From the NCBI GenBank assembly GCA_045117995.1, contig JBGUOH010000009.1, positions 248,001 through 312,000 on the forward strand: a stretch of DNA of 64,000 nucleotides. The letters run 5' to 3'. The notes under the pieces were generated by a model that did not search any database, was not told the DNA's origin, and saw nothing but the letters and a program-made list of their open reading frames with translations. The DNA comes from RUG14515 sp045117995 (lineage in GTDB: Bacteria; Bacillota_I; Bacilli_A; RFN20; CAG-826). Positions 52,058 to 59,420 of this stretch are shown here, piece after piece (within the stretch, counting starts at the first letter, position 1; each line of letters starts with the position of its first letter). The position numbers and the translations under genes are program-made.

Positions 52058-54490
52058 TTATTTAGCTCCTTTCTTGAAGTGTTTTAAAACTTCTTTTTTA
52101 TAATCGACAGCAGCGTCTTTTGATTTATAGCACACTGGACGATATGGACAGTTATTACACGCTAATTTGTTAGGATCAAATTTAAGTAAGGAATATGAAG
52201 TTGGGGCAATAGCAAAATCCGCATCACATATCCTATGAATTGCGTTAATTGCCGCGTCTTTCGCGTCCTTCACTAAATCGTTTAAGTTATACCTAACTAA
52301 ACCAATATCATCATCTTTGATAATGATTTCTTCTGAATCTGGTTCTTTGAATTGGTGTTTAAGTTGTAAGAGAGTACCACCATTATTCTTAATGGAACCA
52401 TCTTCCTTAAAAGCGGTTGAATCAATTGAGGAAATATAAGAAACGGAATCCTTACTAATACCTCCTAGTCTAGATTGACCAAGGAGCCATTTTTCTTTTA
52501 AGTATGGTCCATTGCTTTCTTTTAAAGCGCCTTTAATCGTAGAGAATGAAACATGTTGGATATAGAAACCACCAAATTCACCACCTTTAGTGAATTGATC
52601 TGGTTGGATATTTTCTTCAATCGCATAGTAATAAAGAGGTAATTGGATAGATTTACCTAAGAATACTTCTAAAGGATTAAACTCTTCCGCGCCTGTCTTA
52701 TAGTCGATGATGGAATAGTATTTATGGTCATTACTTTCAGAGACGACGATCTTATCAATCTTGCCATAGAAGTTATATGTTTCCTTACCATCTTCTAATT
52801 TGAAGTTAATTGATAATTCATAGTCATCATCCACTGGTTTAACAAAGTTAATACCTTCAGTGGCTTTTTGATATGATTTAACAAATCTTCTTAACCACAT
52901 TTGTGAGATATTCAATAAGGCTTTATCTCTTGGTGTTGGTTTAATACCCACTTTATTAAACTCTTCATAGTAGGCCTTTTCGCCTTCTTTTAAAGCGTCT
53001 TCAAAGACATAATCAAAATGATTAAACTTCTCAAACACTTTATGGATTGCAGTGCCAATAAATCTCTTTGAATAGTCATTCTTATCTAAAGGAATCAATT
53101 TACTGACATAGTATTTAAATGGACAGTTGATATAGCTTTCTAAACCTGTCACTGACCAGGTTGATTTTCTAAAGTCATCACCTGAGTTAATACCCTTAAA
53201 CGACGGGTCATAAGAATTAAAGACATTAGAATCAAATGGAATACCAGATTTATTTAATAAAGTGGAACTATATAAATACGCTGCTTCTGTAGTGAATGTT
53301 GGCATCTCTAAATCGTCTTCATATTTAATCTTTTTGTTCTTCCAAATTTCACTTAGAAGTGGCGAATCAAATATCTTATCGCCTAAATGTCTTTCCACAC
53401 GTGAAACAACAGCGACGTTATTATGGCGTAAGAAGTTAATCTTGTTTCTTCTTTCGATTGCTGTTTTGTTATAGGAGGTGTTATAGTCGATTTCTTTTAA
53501 TTCGTTATCTGAAAGAACATTATCGTCTTGATAAATCTTATAGAACTTATCGGAATTGAAGTTAGTAACATAGGTAAAGAATGATGGATCAAAGACAAAC
53601 TTATTAGTGATAACCACACCACCTTTGCCCACAGGTATACGAGCGTTCTTAGAGGCGACGATTTCCAACAAATTAGCATAGCTAAATAAGAAGTTATCTA
53701 ATTTATCTAGTTCATAATATTCAATAATCTCTTTAAGCGCTTTAACATCTTGGTCTTCTAATTCTTCTTCAGTGAAGTTAAATGCTTTAGTGCTATAGAT
53801 TTGATTAATCTTAGCTTTGACACTTTTCACAGATATCAAAGGCCTTTCTTCCACATAACAAACTGGAATATGGAATAGTTCAGACATAATCTTTACGTAG
53901 AAGATATCTTCATCACCATCGATAATGATTCTTTGTTTTTGTTTGGTGTTGTCTCTCGCTTTATCTCTCACCCAGGAGAAGATATAGAAGAACTGTGTCA
54001 TCTTGTTTTCAAAGTAGATGATATTAGGGCTAATATAAGCATTATTCTTATAGAGATTAAGACCCTCTAATCTTAGAAAACTATATGCTATCTCACTTCT
54101 TTCTAATAATTTTTGAATCGCGACATCTTGTTCCATTTCAAATAGGAAGATATGACTATCCTTTAATTCATAAAAGCCATACTCATCTTTAGCGAGATAG
54201 CCATTATCATTAAGCTTATTAAATAAATCGGTAAGTTCTTTGTTCTTAGAGATATCCGCGGTTAAAAGAATATCTAAATACTTTTTAGCTTTCTTATAAC
54301 CAATACCTTCTTTGATTAAGAATGGAATTGGATCTTTAGCGAAGGAATATGAAACCTTATTAATGAGGTCATGACGACTAATAATCTTAATATCTAAATC
54401 AGGATGTTTGTTCTTAAAGAGGAAAAGCGCGGCTTGATAGTCAAAATCCGCGACAATAATATTCTTATTTGAGAAAAATGTTTCCTGCAT
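52058..54490 (-). CDS. addB: AddB/RexB subunit of the AddAB nuclease (short form)
   Basis: An 810-residue partner of AddA. The C-terminal nuclease has IIDYKTGAEEFNP, and the Fe-S cluster Cys are split as in the family: one in LESYINCPFKYYVSKL and three in LACNNCPYRPVC. Bacillus AddB is about 1160 residues and has a Walker A at its N terminus; this protein is about 350 residues shorter and shows no P-loop, closer to RexB-like or further reduced forms. The start is fixed by TATAAT ending 8 nt before the ATG, with no SD. Confidence 0.85.
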   Translation of the reverse strand: MQETFFSNKNIIVADFDYQAALFLFKNKHPDLDIKIISRHDLINKVSYSFAKDPIPFLIKEGIGYKKAKKYLDILLTADISKNKELTDLFNKLNDNGYLAKDEYGFYELKDSHIFLFEMEQDVAIQKLLERSEIAYSFLRLEGLNLYKNNAYISPNIIYFENKMTQFFYIFSWVRDKARDNTKQKQRIIIDGDEDIFYVKIMSELFHIPVCYVEERPLISVKSVKAKINQIYSTKAFNFTEEELEDQDVKALKEIIEYYELDKLDNFLFSYANLLEIVASKNARIPVGKGGVVITNKFVFDPSFFTYVTNFNSDKFYKIYQDDNVLSDNELKEIDYNTSYNKTAIERRNKINFLRHNNVAVVSRVERHLGDKIFDSPLLSEIWKNKKIKYEDDLEMPTFTTEAAYLYSSTLLNKSGIPFDSNVFNSYDPSFKGINSGDDFRKSTWSVTGLESYINCPFKYYVSKLIPLDKNDYSKRFIGTAIHKVFEKFNHFDYVFEDALKEGEKAYYEEFNKVGIKPTPRDKALLNISQMWLRRFVKSYQKATEGINFVKPVDDDYELSINFKLEDGKETYNFYGKIDKIVVSESNDHKYYSIIDYKTGAEEFNPLEVFLGKSIQLPLYYYAIEENIQPDQFTKGGEFGGFYIQHVSFSTIKGALKESNGPYLKEKWLLGQSRLGGISKDSVSYISSIDSTAFKEDGSIKNNGGTLLQLKHQFKEPDSEEIIIKDDDIGLVRYNLNDLVKDAKDAAINAIHRICDADFAIAPTSYSLLKFDPNKLACNNCPYRPVCYKSKDAAVDYKKEVLKHFKKGAK

Positions 54491-54498
54491 ACACGTAT

Positions 54499-54527
54499 AT
54501 TATAAACTCTTTTTCTATTTTTTTAAA
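54499..54527 (-). promoter_or_regulatory. addB: addB promoter, predicted leaderless
   Basis: TTTAAA (54527-54522), 17-bp spacer, TATAAT (54504-54499), then 8 nt and ATG. No ribosome binding site fits in the remaining space. Confidence 0.7.
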
Positions 54528-54596
54528 AAATATTAAAAGTGTTTACATGTTTAAAATAACGATTAAATCAAGCTTTTTTGATGAGCGTTTATTTTT

Positions 54597-54623
54597 CTTA
54601 TTCTTTTTTAATTTAAGAATAAG
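54597..54623. promoter_or_regulatory. thyA: Inverted repeat overlapping the thyA promoter
   Basis: CTTATTCTT (54597-54605), 9-nt spacer, AAGAATAAG (54615-54623): perfect 9-bp arms covering the -35 box. Operator-like; the regulator is unknown. Confidence 0.55.
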
Positions 54624-54640
54624 GATTTTTTGAATATAAT
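54612..54640 (+). promoter_or_regulatory. thyA: thyA-folA-asnA promoter
   Basis: TTTAAG (54612-54617), 17-bp spacer, TATAAT (54635-54640), followed by GAGGT as SD and the ATG at 54664. Confidence 0.7.
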
Positions 54641-54663
54641 ATTTACATTGCGAGGTAACTCTT

Positions 54664-55494
54664 ATGTCAAAAGCAGATGAAATTTTTGTTAACAATATGA
54701 AAGACATTCTTGAGAATGGCTTTTGGGACACTGATTTAAATGTCAGACCACATTGGGAAGACGGCACCCCAGCGCATACAGTGAAGAAATTCTGTATCGT
54801 GAACCGTTATAATCTTCAAGAAGAATTACCAATCTTAACAATTAGAAGAACCGCTTTTAAGAGTTGCTTAGATGAATTACTTTGGATTTGGCAAAAGAAA
54901 TCCAATAACATTCATGATTTAGGTTCTCACATTTGGGATTCCTGGGCGGATGAAAAAGGTTCTATTGGTAAGGCTTATGGCTACCAATTAGCGAAGAAGT
55001 CCATCTATCCAGAAGGTGAATTCGATCAAGTTGATAGAGTTCTTTATGACTTAAAGCATAATCCTCAATCTAGAAGAATTATGACCAATATCTATAACTT
55101 TGAAGATTTACACGAAATGAATCTTTATCCATGTGCCTATTCCATGACATTCAATGTCAGTGGTGACACATTAAACGGCATCTTAAATCAAAGAAGTAAC
55201 GATATGTTAACCGCGAACAACTGGAACGTCTTACAATATGCATTACTTTTAATGATGTTTGCTCAAGTCTCTGGATTAAAAGCGGGTGAACTCGTTCACG
55301 TTATCGCTGACGCACATATCTACGATAGACACGTTGATTTAGTTAAAGAAGTCATCGCTAAACCACAACATAAGGCACCTAAATTAAAAATTAATACAAA
55401 CGTTAAAAACTTCTATGACTTTAAAGTCGAAGACTTTGAACTCATTGATTACGAATACGAAGACCTCGGTAAAAAGATTCCAGTGGCTATTTAA
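54664..55494 (+). CDS. thyA: Thymidylate synthase ThyA
   Basis: A 276-residue folate-dependent dUMP methylase. The catalytic Cys is in NLYPCAYSMTF; RRTAFKSCLDELLW, QRSNDMLTANNWNVLQYALLL and HIYDRHVDLVKE match the family. It produces dihydrofolate, recycled by FolA encoded 3 nt downstream. SD GAGGT is present. First gene of a three-gene unit divergent from addB. Confidence 0.96.
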   Translation: MSKADEIFVNNMKDILENGFWDTDLNVRPHWEDGTPAHTVKKFCIVNRYNLQEELPILTIRRTAFKSCLDELLWIWQKKSNNIHDLGSHIWDSWADEKGSIGKAYGYQLAKKSIYPEGEFDQVDRVLYDLKHNPQSRRIMTNIYNFEDLHEMNLYPCAYSMTFNVSGDTLNGILNQRSNDMLTANNWNVLQYALLLMMFAQVSGLKAGELVHVIADAHIYDRHVDLVKEVIAKPQHKAPKLKINTNVKNFYDFKVEDFELIDYEYEDLGKKIPVAI

Positions 55495-55497
55495 TTT

Positions 55498-56010
55498 ATG
55501 ATTATTTCCATTCTTAACTGTGATAAAAAATTTGGTATTGGTAAGAGAAACGGCTTATTGTTCTCTCTTCCTTTAGACATGAAGTTCTTTAGAGAAACCA
55601 CTAAGGGACATGTGGTTTGTATGGGTGAAAATACTTTGTTATCTTTCCCAAATAGCCAACCATTAAAAAATAGAACTCATATTGTCTTATCTCAAGATCC
55701 TACCCATAACTATGAAGGAGTCATTAATGTTCATACCTTTGAGGACTTCTTAAGAAAGATGAAAGAATACGAAACAAGCGACACGGTATTCGTTATCGGT
55801 GGCGCGTCTATTTATAGACAAACTCTTCCATACGTTGACGAAGTGTATTTAACCAAGGTCAACGCTGATGGAGGCGCAGAAGTATTCTTCGTTAATTTAG
55901 ACGAGAATCCAGACTTTGAATGTATCGATGAAGGTACACCAGTCATGGATGGTGATTTAGAAATCAGATTTACAACATATAAAAACAAAAACAAGAAAGA
56001 AATTATCTAG
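55498..56010 (+). CDS. folA: Dihydrofolate reductase
   Basis: A 170-residue NADPH-dependent reductase regenerating tetrahydrofolate. IISILNCDKKFGIGKRNGLLFSLPLDMKFFRETT covers the Met20-loop and catalytic Asp position (LPLDMKFF), VVCMGENTLLSFP the NADPH-binding helix, and VFVIGGASIYRQTLPYVDEVYLTK the C-terminal signature. MGENTLLS replaces the common MGRxTWxS. The Met20 loop also has NGLLFSLP where most DHFRs have NxLPWxLP, so it is a somewhat divergent member. No SD; probably coupled to thyA. Confidence 0.9.
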   Translation: MIISILNCDKKFGIGKRNGLLFSLPLDMKFFRETTKGHVVCMGENTLLSFPNSQPLKNRTHIVLSQDPTHNYEGVINVHTFEDFLRKMKEYETSDTVFVIGGASIYRQTLPYVDEVYLTKVNADGGAEVFFVNLDENPDFECIDEGTPVMDGDLEIRFTTYKNKNKKEII

Positions 56011-56011
56011 T

Positions 56012-57013
56012 ATGAAAAACAACATCTATCCAAAAAACTATCAAAGTGTTCTTAACTTAGTGGACACTCAAATCGCTATTAAGTTAATTAAAGACACCTT
56101 TGAAAGAGAACTCGCTAAAGACTTAGAGTTAATCCGTGTTAGTGCCCCACTATTCGTGGAACCAAATACTGGTTTAAATGATAACTTAAATGGTTATGAA
56201 CAACCTGTTGGTTTCGTTGTTAACGAAAACGGACAAGATTTAGAGATCGTTCAATCCTTAGCAAAATGGAAAAGATATGCTCTAAAGAAATATGATATCA
56301 ACGGTTTATATACCGATATGAACGCCATTAGAAGATTTGAAGATACTGATAATTTGCATTCCCTCTATGTTGACCAATGGGACTGGGAAAAGAGATTAAC
56401 AGTGGAAGATAGAAATGTTAAAACATTAAAGCGCACTGTTAAAAAGATCTACAAATCATTCTTAAAAACATATCGCTTATTAGTGAAACATTATCCACAA
56501 TTAGAAAACAATAGCTTACCAAAAGATATTTCCTTCGTAACCACGAAGCAATTAGAAGCTAAGTATCCAAGCCTTAATAGAAAAGAAAGAGAAAACGCTC
56601 TCGCTAAAGAATATGGTGCGGTTTTCTTAATGCAAATCGGCGCTAATCTTAAAGATGGCAAACCACACGACGGTAGAGCGGCGGACTACGACGATTGGAA
56701 ACTTAACGGTGATATATTACTTTGGTATGAACCACTTCAAATTGCTTTTGAATTATCCAGTATGGGTATCAGAGTTAATAAAGAATCATTAATGAAGCAA
56801 CTTAAAGCTAAAGGTGAAATGAGCAAAGTTAATCTTCCATATCACCAATTAATCTTAAATGAACAATTACCACTTTCTATAGGCGGTGGTATTGGTCAAT
56901 CTAGATTATGTATGTATTTATTAAAAAAGGTCCACATCGGAGAAGTCCAATCCTCCTATTGGCCTAAAGAAGATATCGAAAACTTTAAGAAATATAACGT
57001 TGAGCTACTTTAA
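56012..57013 (+). CDS. asnA: Aspartate-ammonia ligase AsnA
   Basis: A 333-residue ammonia-dependent asparagine synthetase of the class II tRNA-synthetase fold. PKNYQSVLNLVDTQIAIKLIKDTFE, RVSAPLFVEPNTGLNDNLNG, LHSLYVDQWDWEK and LSIGGGIGQSRLCMYLLKK are characteristic. It starts one base after folA and overlaps the convergent HAD gene by 9 nt at the 3' end, with no separate terminator visible. Confidence 0.95.
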   Translation: MKNNIYPKNYQSVLNLVDTQIAIKLIKDTFERELAKDLELIRVSAPLFVEPNTGLNDNLNGYEQPVGFVVNENGQDLEIVQSLAKWKRYALKKYDINGLYTDMNAIRRFEDTDNLHSLYVDQWDWEKRLTVEDRNVKTLKRTVKKIYKSFLKTYRLLVKHYPQLENNSLPKDISFVTTKQLEAKYPSLNRKERENALAKEYGAVFLMQIGANLKDGKPHDGRAADYDDWKLNGDILLWYEPLQIAFELSSMGIRVNKESLMKQLKAKGEMSKVNLPYHQLILNEQLPLSIGGGIGQSRLCMYLLKKVHIGEVQSSYWPKEDIENFKKYNVELL

Positions 57014-57877
57014 TAGATTAAGTAATTCGCCAAAGTTATTAATAAAGAGGTGAGAATTCATCCTCTTTTCTTTATTGTATTGTTCACTAGCCTTATCGTT
57101 AACAGCGACGGTTAAGAAACCTGCTTTATAAGCTGTTTTAACACATGTTGGCATATCTTCAAGCACTAAGACTCTTTCTTTGTCCACATGCATTTGTTCC
57201 GCGAGATATTCATAGATTCTCGCACTTTGTTTACCTTCTTTAACGTTGTTAACATCAGCGATATATGTGAAGTATTTATCTAAGCCAAGTCTTTTAATGC
57301 ATGGCATATATAATGTATCATCATTCGCAGTGGCAATTGCCATTGGGATATTATTCTTTCTAAAGAATTCGAGTAACGCTAAAGAATAGTCTTTTAGTTT
57401 CACGTCATTCGCGTACATATCAATGGACATTTGATGCCATTCATCCATGATTTCTTGTTCACTTTCTTTAATGCCGTATGTATTCTTAGTGAACTTTGCG
57501 GCTTCCTTTAAACCAAGATGGACAATGTTTTGAGCGTAGTCATTTGGTAATTCCATGCCTCTTTTAGAGAAGAATTTCTTATCGATTTCATGCCATAGAC
57601 TTGTGGAATCAATTAATGTGCCATCCATATCAAAGATAACCGCATCGAATCTACGACCATTTAACGCTAAATAGTTTTGTTCTGATTTCACTTCGTGGGC
57701 TAAAGCAAGAATCAATGTTGGAATAGCCATAATGACTGTCGCACCAAGGAAGCCAACACCAAACCAAAATAAAGCGCCAGTGCTAAAGAAAGCAATAGAG
57801 GTGATTAAAAGCATTCCTGTAATCACATACAAGATAATTTGTAATGAACTAATCTTTCTTTTCTTTACTTCGCTCAT
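57005..57877 (-). CDS. HAD-superfamily hydrolase with N-terminal membrane hairpin
   Basis: A 290-residue protein. Two hydrophobic helices (about 12-33 and 36-60) precede a soluble HAD domain of the beta-phosphoglucomutase/phosphatase type: motif I FDAVIFDMDGTLIDST, cap domain, motif II AIATANDD, Lys and motif IV in VKEGKQSARIYEYLAEQ and LVLEDMPTCVKTAYKAGF. Such phosphatases are normally soluble; the membrane hairpin fusion is unusual. With both termini in the cytoplasm the active site would sit at the inner membrane face. Substrate unknown. It overlaps birA by 4 nt and is its downstream operon partner. Confidence 0.8.
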   Translation of the reverse strand: MSEVKKRKISSLQIILYVITGMLLITSIAFFSTGALFWFGVGFLGATVIMAIPTLILALAHEVKSEQNYLALNGRRFDAVIFDMDGTLIDSTSLWHEIDKKFFSKRGMELPNDYAQNIVHLGLKEAAKFTKNTYGIKESEQEIMDEWHQMSIDMYANDVKLKDYSLALLEFFRKNNIPMAIATANDDTLYMPCIKRLGLDKYFTYIADVNNVKEGKQSARIYEYLAEQMHVDKERVLVLEDMPTCVKTAYKAGFLTVAVNDKASEQYNKEKRMNSHLFINNFGELLNLLK

Positions 57878-58578
57878 AATATTCCTATTTCGCCACTATC
57901 AATATGTAAAAGCATATCATGTGTTGCTATTTGAAGACAAAAAGAATTATCAATTCCCACTACTTCACCAATGAATGCTTGATTATTAACAAGTACACGT
58001 ACCCTCTTATTTAGTAAGTAATTGTGATTTCTAAAATATTCTAAAGATTTATCTAAGTCGAGATTACTTAACGAATTAACAATACTTGGGAATAATTTAT
58101 CTTTAAGTTCATCCACTGATGTATCTTTATTAAGCTCTAAGCATAATGATGTCGCTGGTCTTCTTAAGTCGTTAGGAAAAGTCTTTTGATTAACATTAAG
58201 ACCAATACCAACGACCATATAAAGAGGAAGTTGACCTTCAGCGAGAATACCACATACCTTTTTATCGTTAATAAAGACGTCGTTAGGCCATTTAATGCTC
58301 ACACCTTTGATTTTATATGTCTCAATCACTTTAGCGACTTCTACCGCGCTTAAAAGGGAAATAATTGGTGATTGTTTTAATAAACTCTCATCCTTAATTA
58401 AAAATGAGAACATGAGGTTTTCACCCGGTTCACTAGTCCAAGTTCGATCGTTTCTACCTTTACCATGACTTTGATAATCAGTGGACACGAAAGTAAAGTT
58501 ACTTAATAACTTATAAGTATTCTTTAAATAGGTATTCGTGGAGTCTATTTCTTGGAAATGGAGTTGATGATATTGCAT
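57874..58578 (-). CDS. birA: Biotin-protein ligase (no DNA-binding domain)
   Basis: A 234-residue monofunctional biotin ligase attaching biotin to carrier lysines. EIDSTNTYLKN, the biotinyl-AMP loop HGKGRNDRTWTSEPGENLMFS (family GRGRxGRxW position), IKWPNDVFINDKKVCGILAE and VVGIGLNVN are present, then a small C-terminal SH3-like domain. There is no N-terminal HTH, so it cannot act as the classic repressor. Start at 58578 is 6 nt after TACAAT; the longer frame to 58710 crosses the upstream gene's terminator and is rejected. Likely substrate: the free BCCP of the oxaloacetate decarboxylase encoded 2.3 kb away. Confidence 0.92.
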   Translation of the reverse strand: MQYHQLHFQEIDSTNTYLKNTYKLLSNFTFVSTDYQSHGKGRNDRTWTSEPGENLMFSFLIKDESLLKQSPIISLLSAVEVAKVIETYKIKGVSIKWPNDVFINDKKVCGILAEGQLPLYMVVGIGLNVNQKTFPNDLRRPATSLCLELNKDTSVDELKDKLFPSIVNSLSNLDLDKSLEYFRNHNYLLNKRVRVLVNNQAFIGEVVGIDNSFCLQIATHDMLLHIDSGEIGIL

Positions 58579-58584
58579 ATGGAC

Positions 58585-58613
58585 ATTGTAAAACAAAAAA
58601 GCCTCCGCTTTAA
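58585..58613 (-). promoter_or_regulatory. birA: birA promoter, predicted leaderless
   Basis: TTAAAG (58613-58608), 17-bp spacer, TACAAT (58590-58585), 6 nt, ATG. The -35 box lies within the preceding terminator hairpin. Confidence 0.6.
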
Positions 58614-58621
58614 GCGAAGAC
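58595..58621 (-). terminator. Terminator after the 81-residue ORF
   Basis: On the minus strand GTCTTCGC, TTAAA loop, GCGGAGGC (two G-U pairs) followed by six T residues. Confidence 0.78.
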
Positions 58622-58627
58622 TGTTTT

Positions 58628-58873
58628 TTATTGCTGCGCTTTGAACTTATCCCAGCTAACAAGTTGATATGTTGTAAGATCGGTATATAAGTAGCCGTCA
58701 CCAACTGCATATGGTGAATCGTCTGGATTTTCTCCTTTGTTGTATTTCAGTTCACGAGCTCCAAGCATCTTTTTTTCATCATAGCCAATTATACCCGGTT
58801 TTGATTTTTCAAATACCACACCAGCATAATCGTGGTTGCTTTGTAATTCGTTATAGCCTATATCCACCGCCAT
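58628..58873 (-). CDS. Small hypothetical protein, 81 residues
   Basis: An ORF 14 nt downstream of the lipoprotein gene and directly before a terminator, with GAGAG about 10 nt before the ATG. The product (MAVDIGYNELQSNHDYAGVV to WDKFKAQQ) is hydrophilic, rich in Tyr, Asp and Gly, with no signal peptide or TM segment. No family recognised. Coding is supported by position and by the absence of a better frame; a frame at 58851-59033 on the same strand is a shadow of the lipoprotein gene. Confidence 0.5.
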   Translation of the reverse strand: MAVDIGYNELQSNHDYAGVVFEKSKPGIIGYDEKKMLGARELKYNKGENPDDSPYAVGDGYLYTDLTTYQLVSWDKFKAQQ

Positions 58874-58887
58874 ATCTTGTTTCTCTC

Positions 58888-59301
58888 TTAAGTTTTAAAA
58901 GCGCCAATTTGTAAGATGTGGCGTCCACTGCCAATATCACGGCTATAATAAAGTGCTTCTTTATATTCGCCTTTATAATAGGCCAACCTAGTAAATCCAT
59001 GCGTATTATCCATGCGGATAGAATATACTTCACCTTGATATACTAAGACATCAATAATGGATAAATCATAGGCGTATAATTTACAAACTCCATTAAGCTC
59101 TTTTGGTGTAACATCATATCTTTGGCTGCTGTAACTATAGAAAGGTTTGAGCTCCTTTAGTTTTTCAGCGTATTCACTAGGCATCTCTTCACCGAATTCT
59201 GAACAGCCAAAAATCACTAGTGTTTCTTTTCTTGTGGTTTGCTCACAGCCAGCAAGAATAGGAATGATGCATAATAGTTTAAATAGTTTTGTCATGCTCA
59301 T
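58888..59301 (-). CDS. Small predicted lipoprotein
   Basis: A 137-residue protein with a lipoprotein signal: MSMTKLFKLLCIIPILAGCEQ, lipobox ILAGC, so it should be lipidated on Cys and anchored outside the membrane. The mature part (IFGCSEFGEEMPSEYAEKLKEL, then TRLAYYKGEYKEALYYSRDI) is not recognised. ATG at 59301 is used; ATG at 59295 is an alternative. TAGAAT lies 7 nt upstream of the ATG and no SD is visible. Co-oriented with the 81-residue ORF. Confidence 0.65.
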   Translation of the reverse strand: MSMTKLFKLLCIIPILAGCEQTTRKETLVIFGCSEFGEEMPSEYAEKLKELKPFYSYSSQRYDVTPKELNGVCKLYAYDLSIIDVLVYQGEVYSIRMDNTHGFTRLAYYKGEYKEALYYSRDIGSGRHILQIGAFKT

Positions 59302-59372
59302 GTTTCTTATTCTATAACAACCCAAAGTTGTCTTCTATTAATTAGACTAATATAAGATAAGAAAACGCCAAG

Positions 59373-59400
59373 AAAAAAGCCCTTGTTTTCGCAAGAGCTT
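59373..59400 (-). terminator. Terminator of the pckA-oad operon
   Basis: On the minus strand AAGCTCTTG, CGAAAA loop, CAAGGGCTT (one G-U pair), then six T residues, just after oadB. Confidence 0.88.
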
Positions 59401-59420
59401 TGTTTTTCGGGTTTTTCCTA

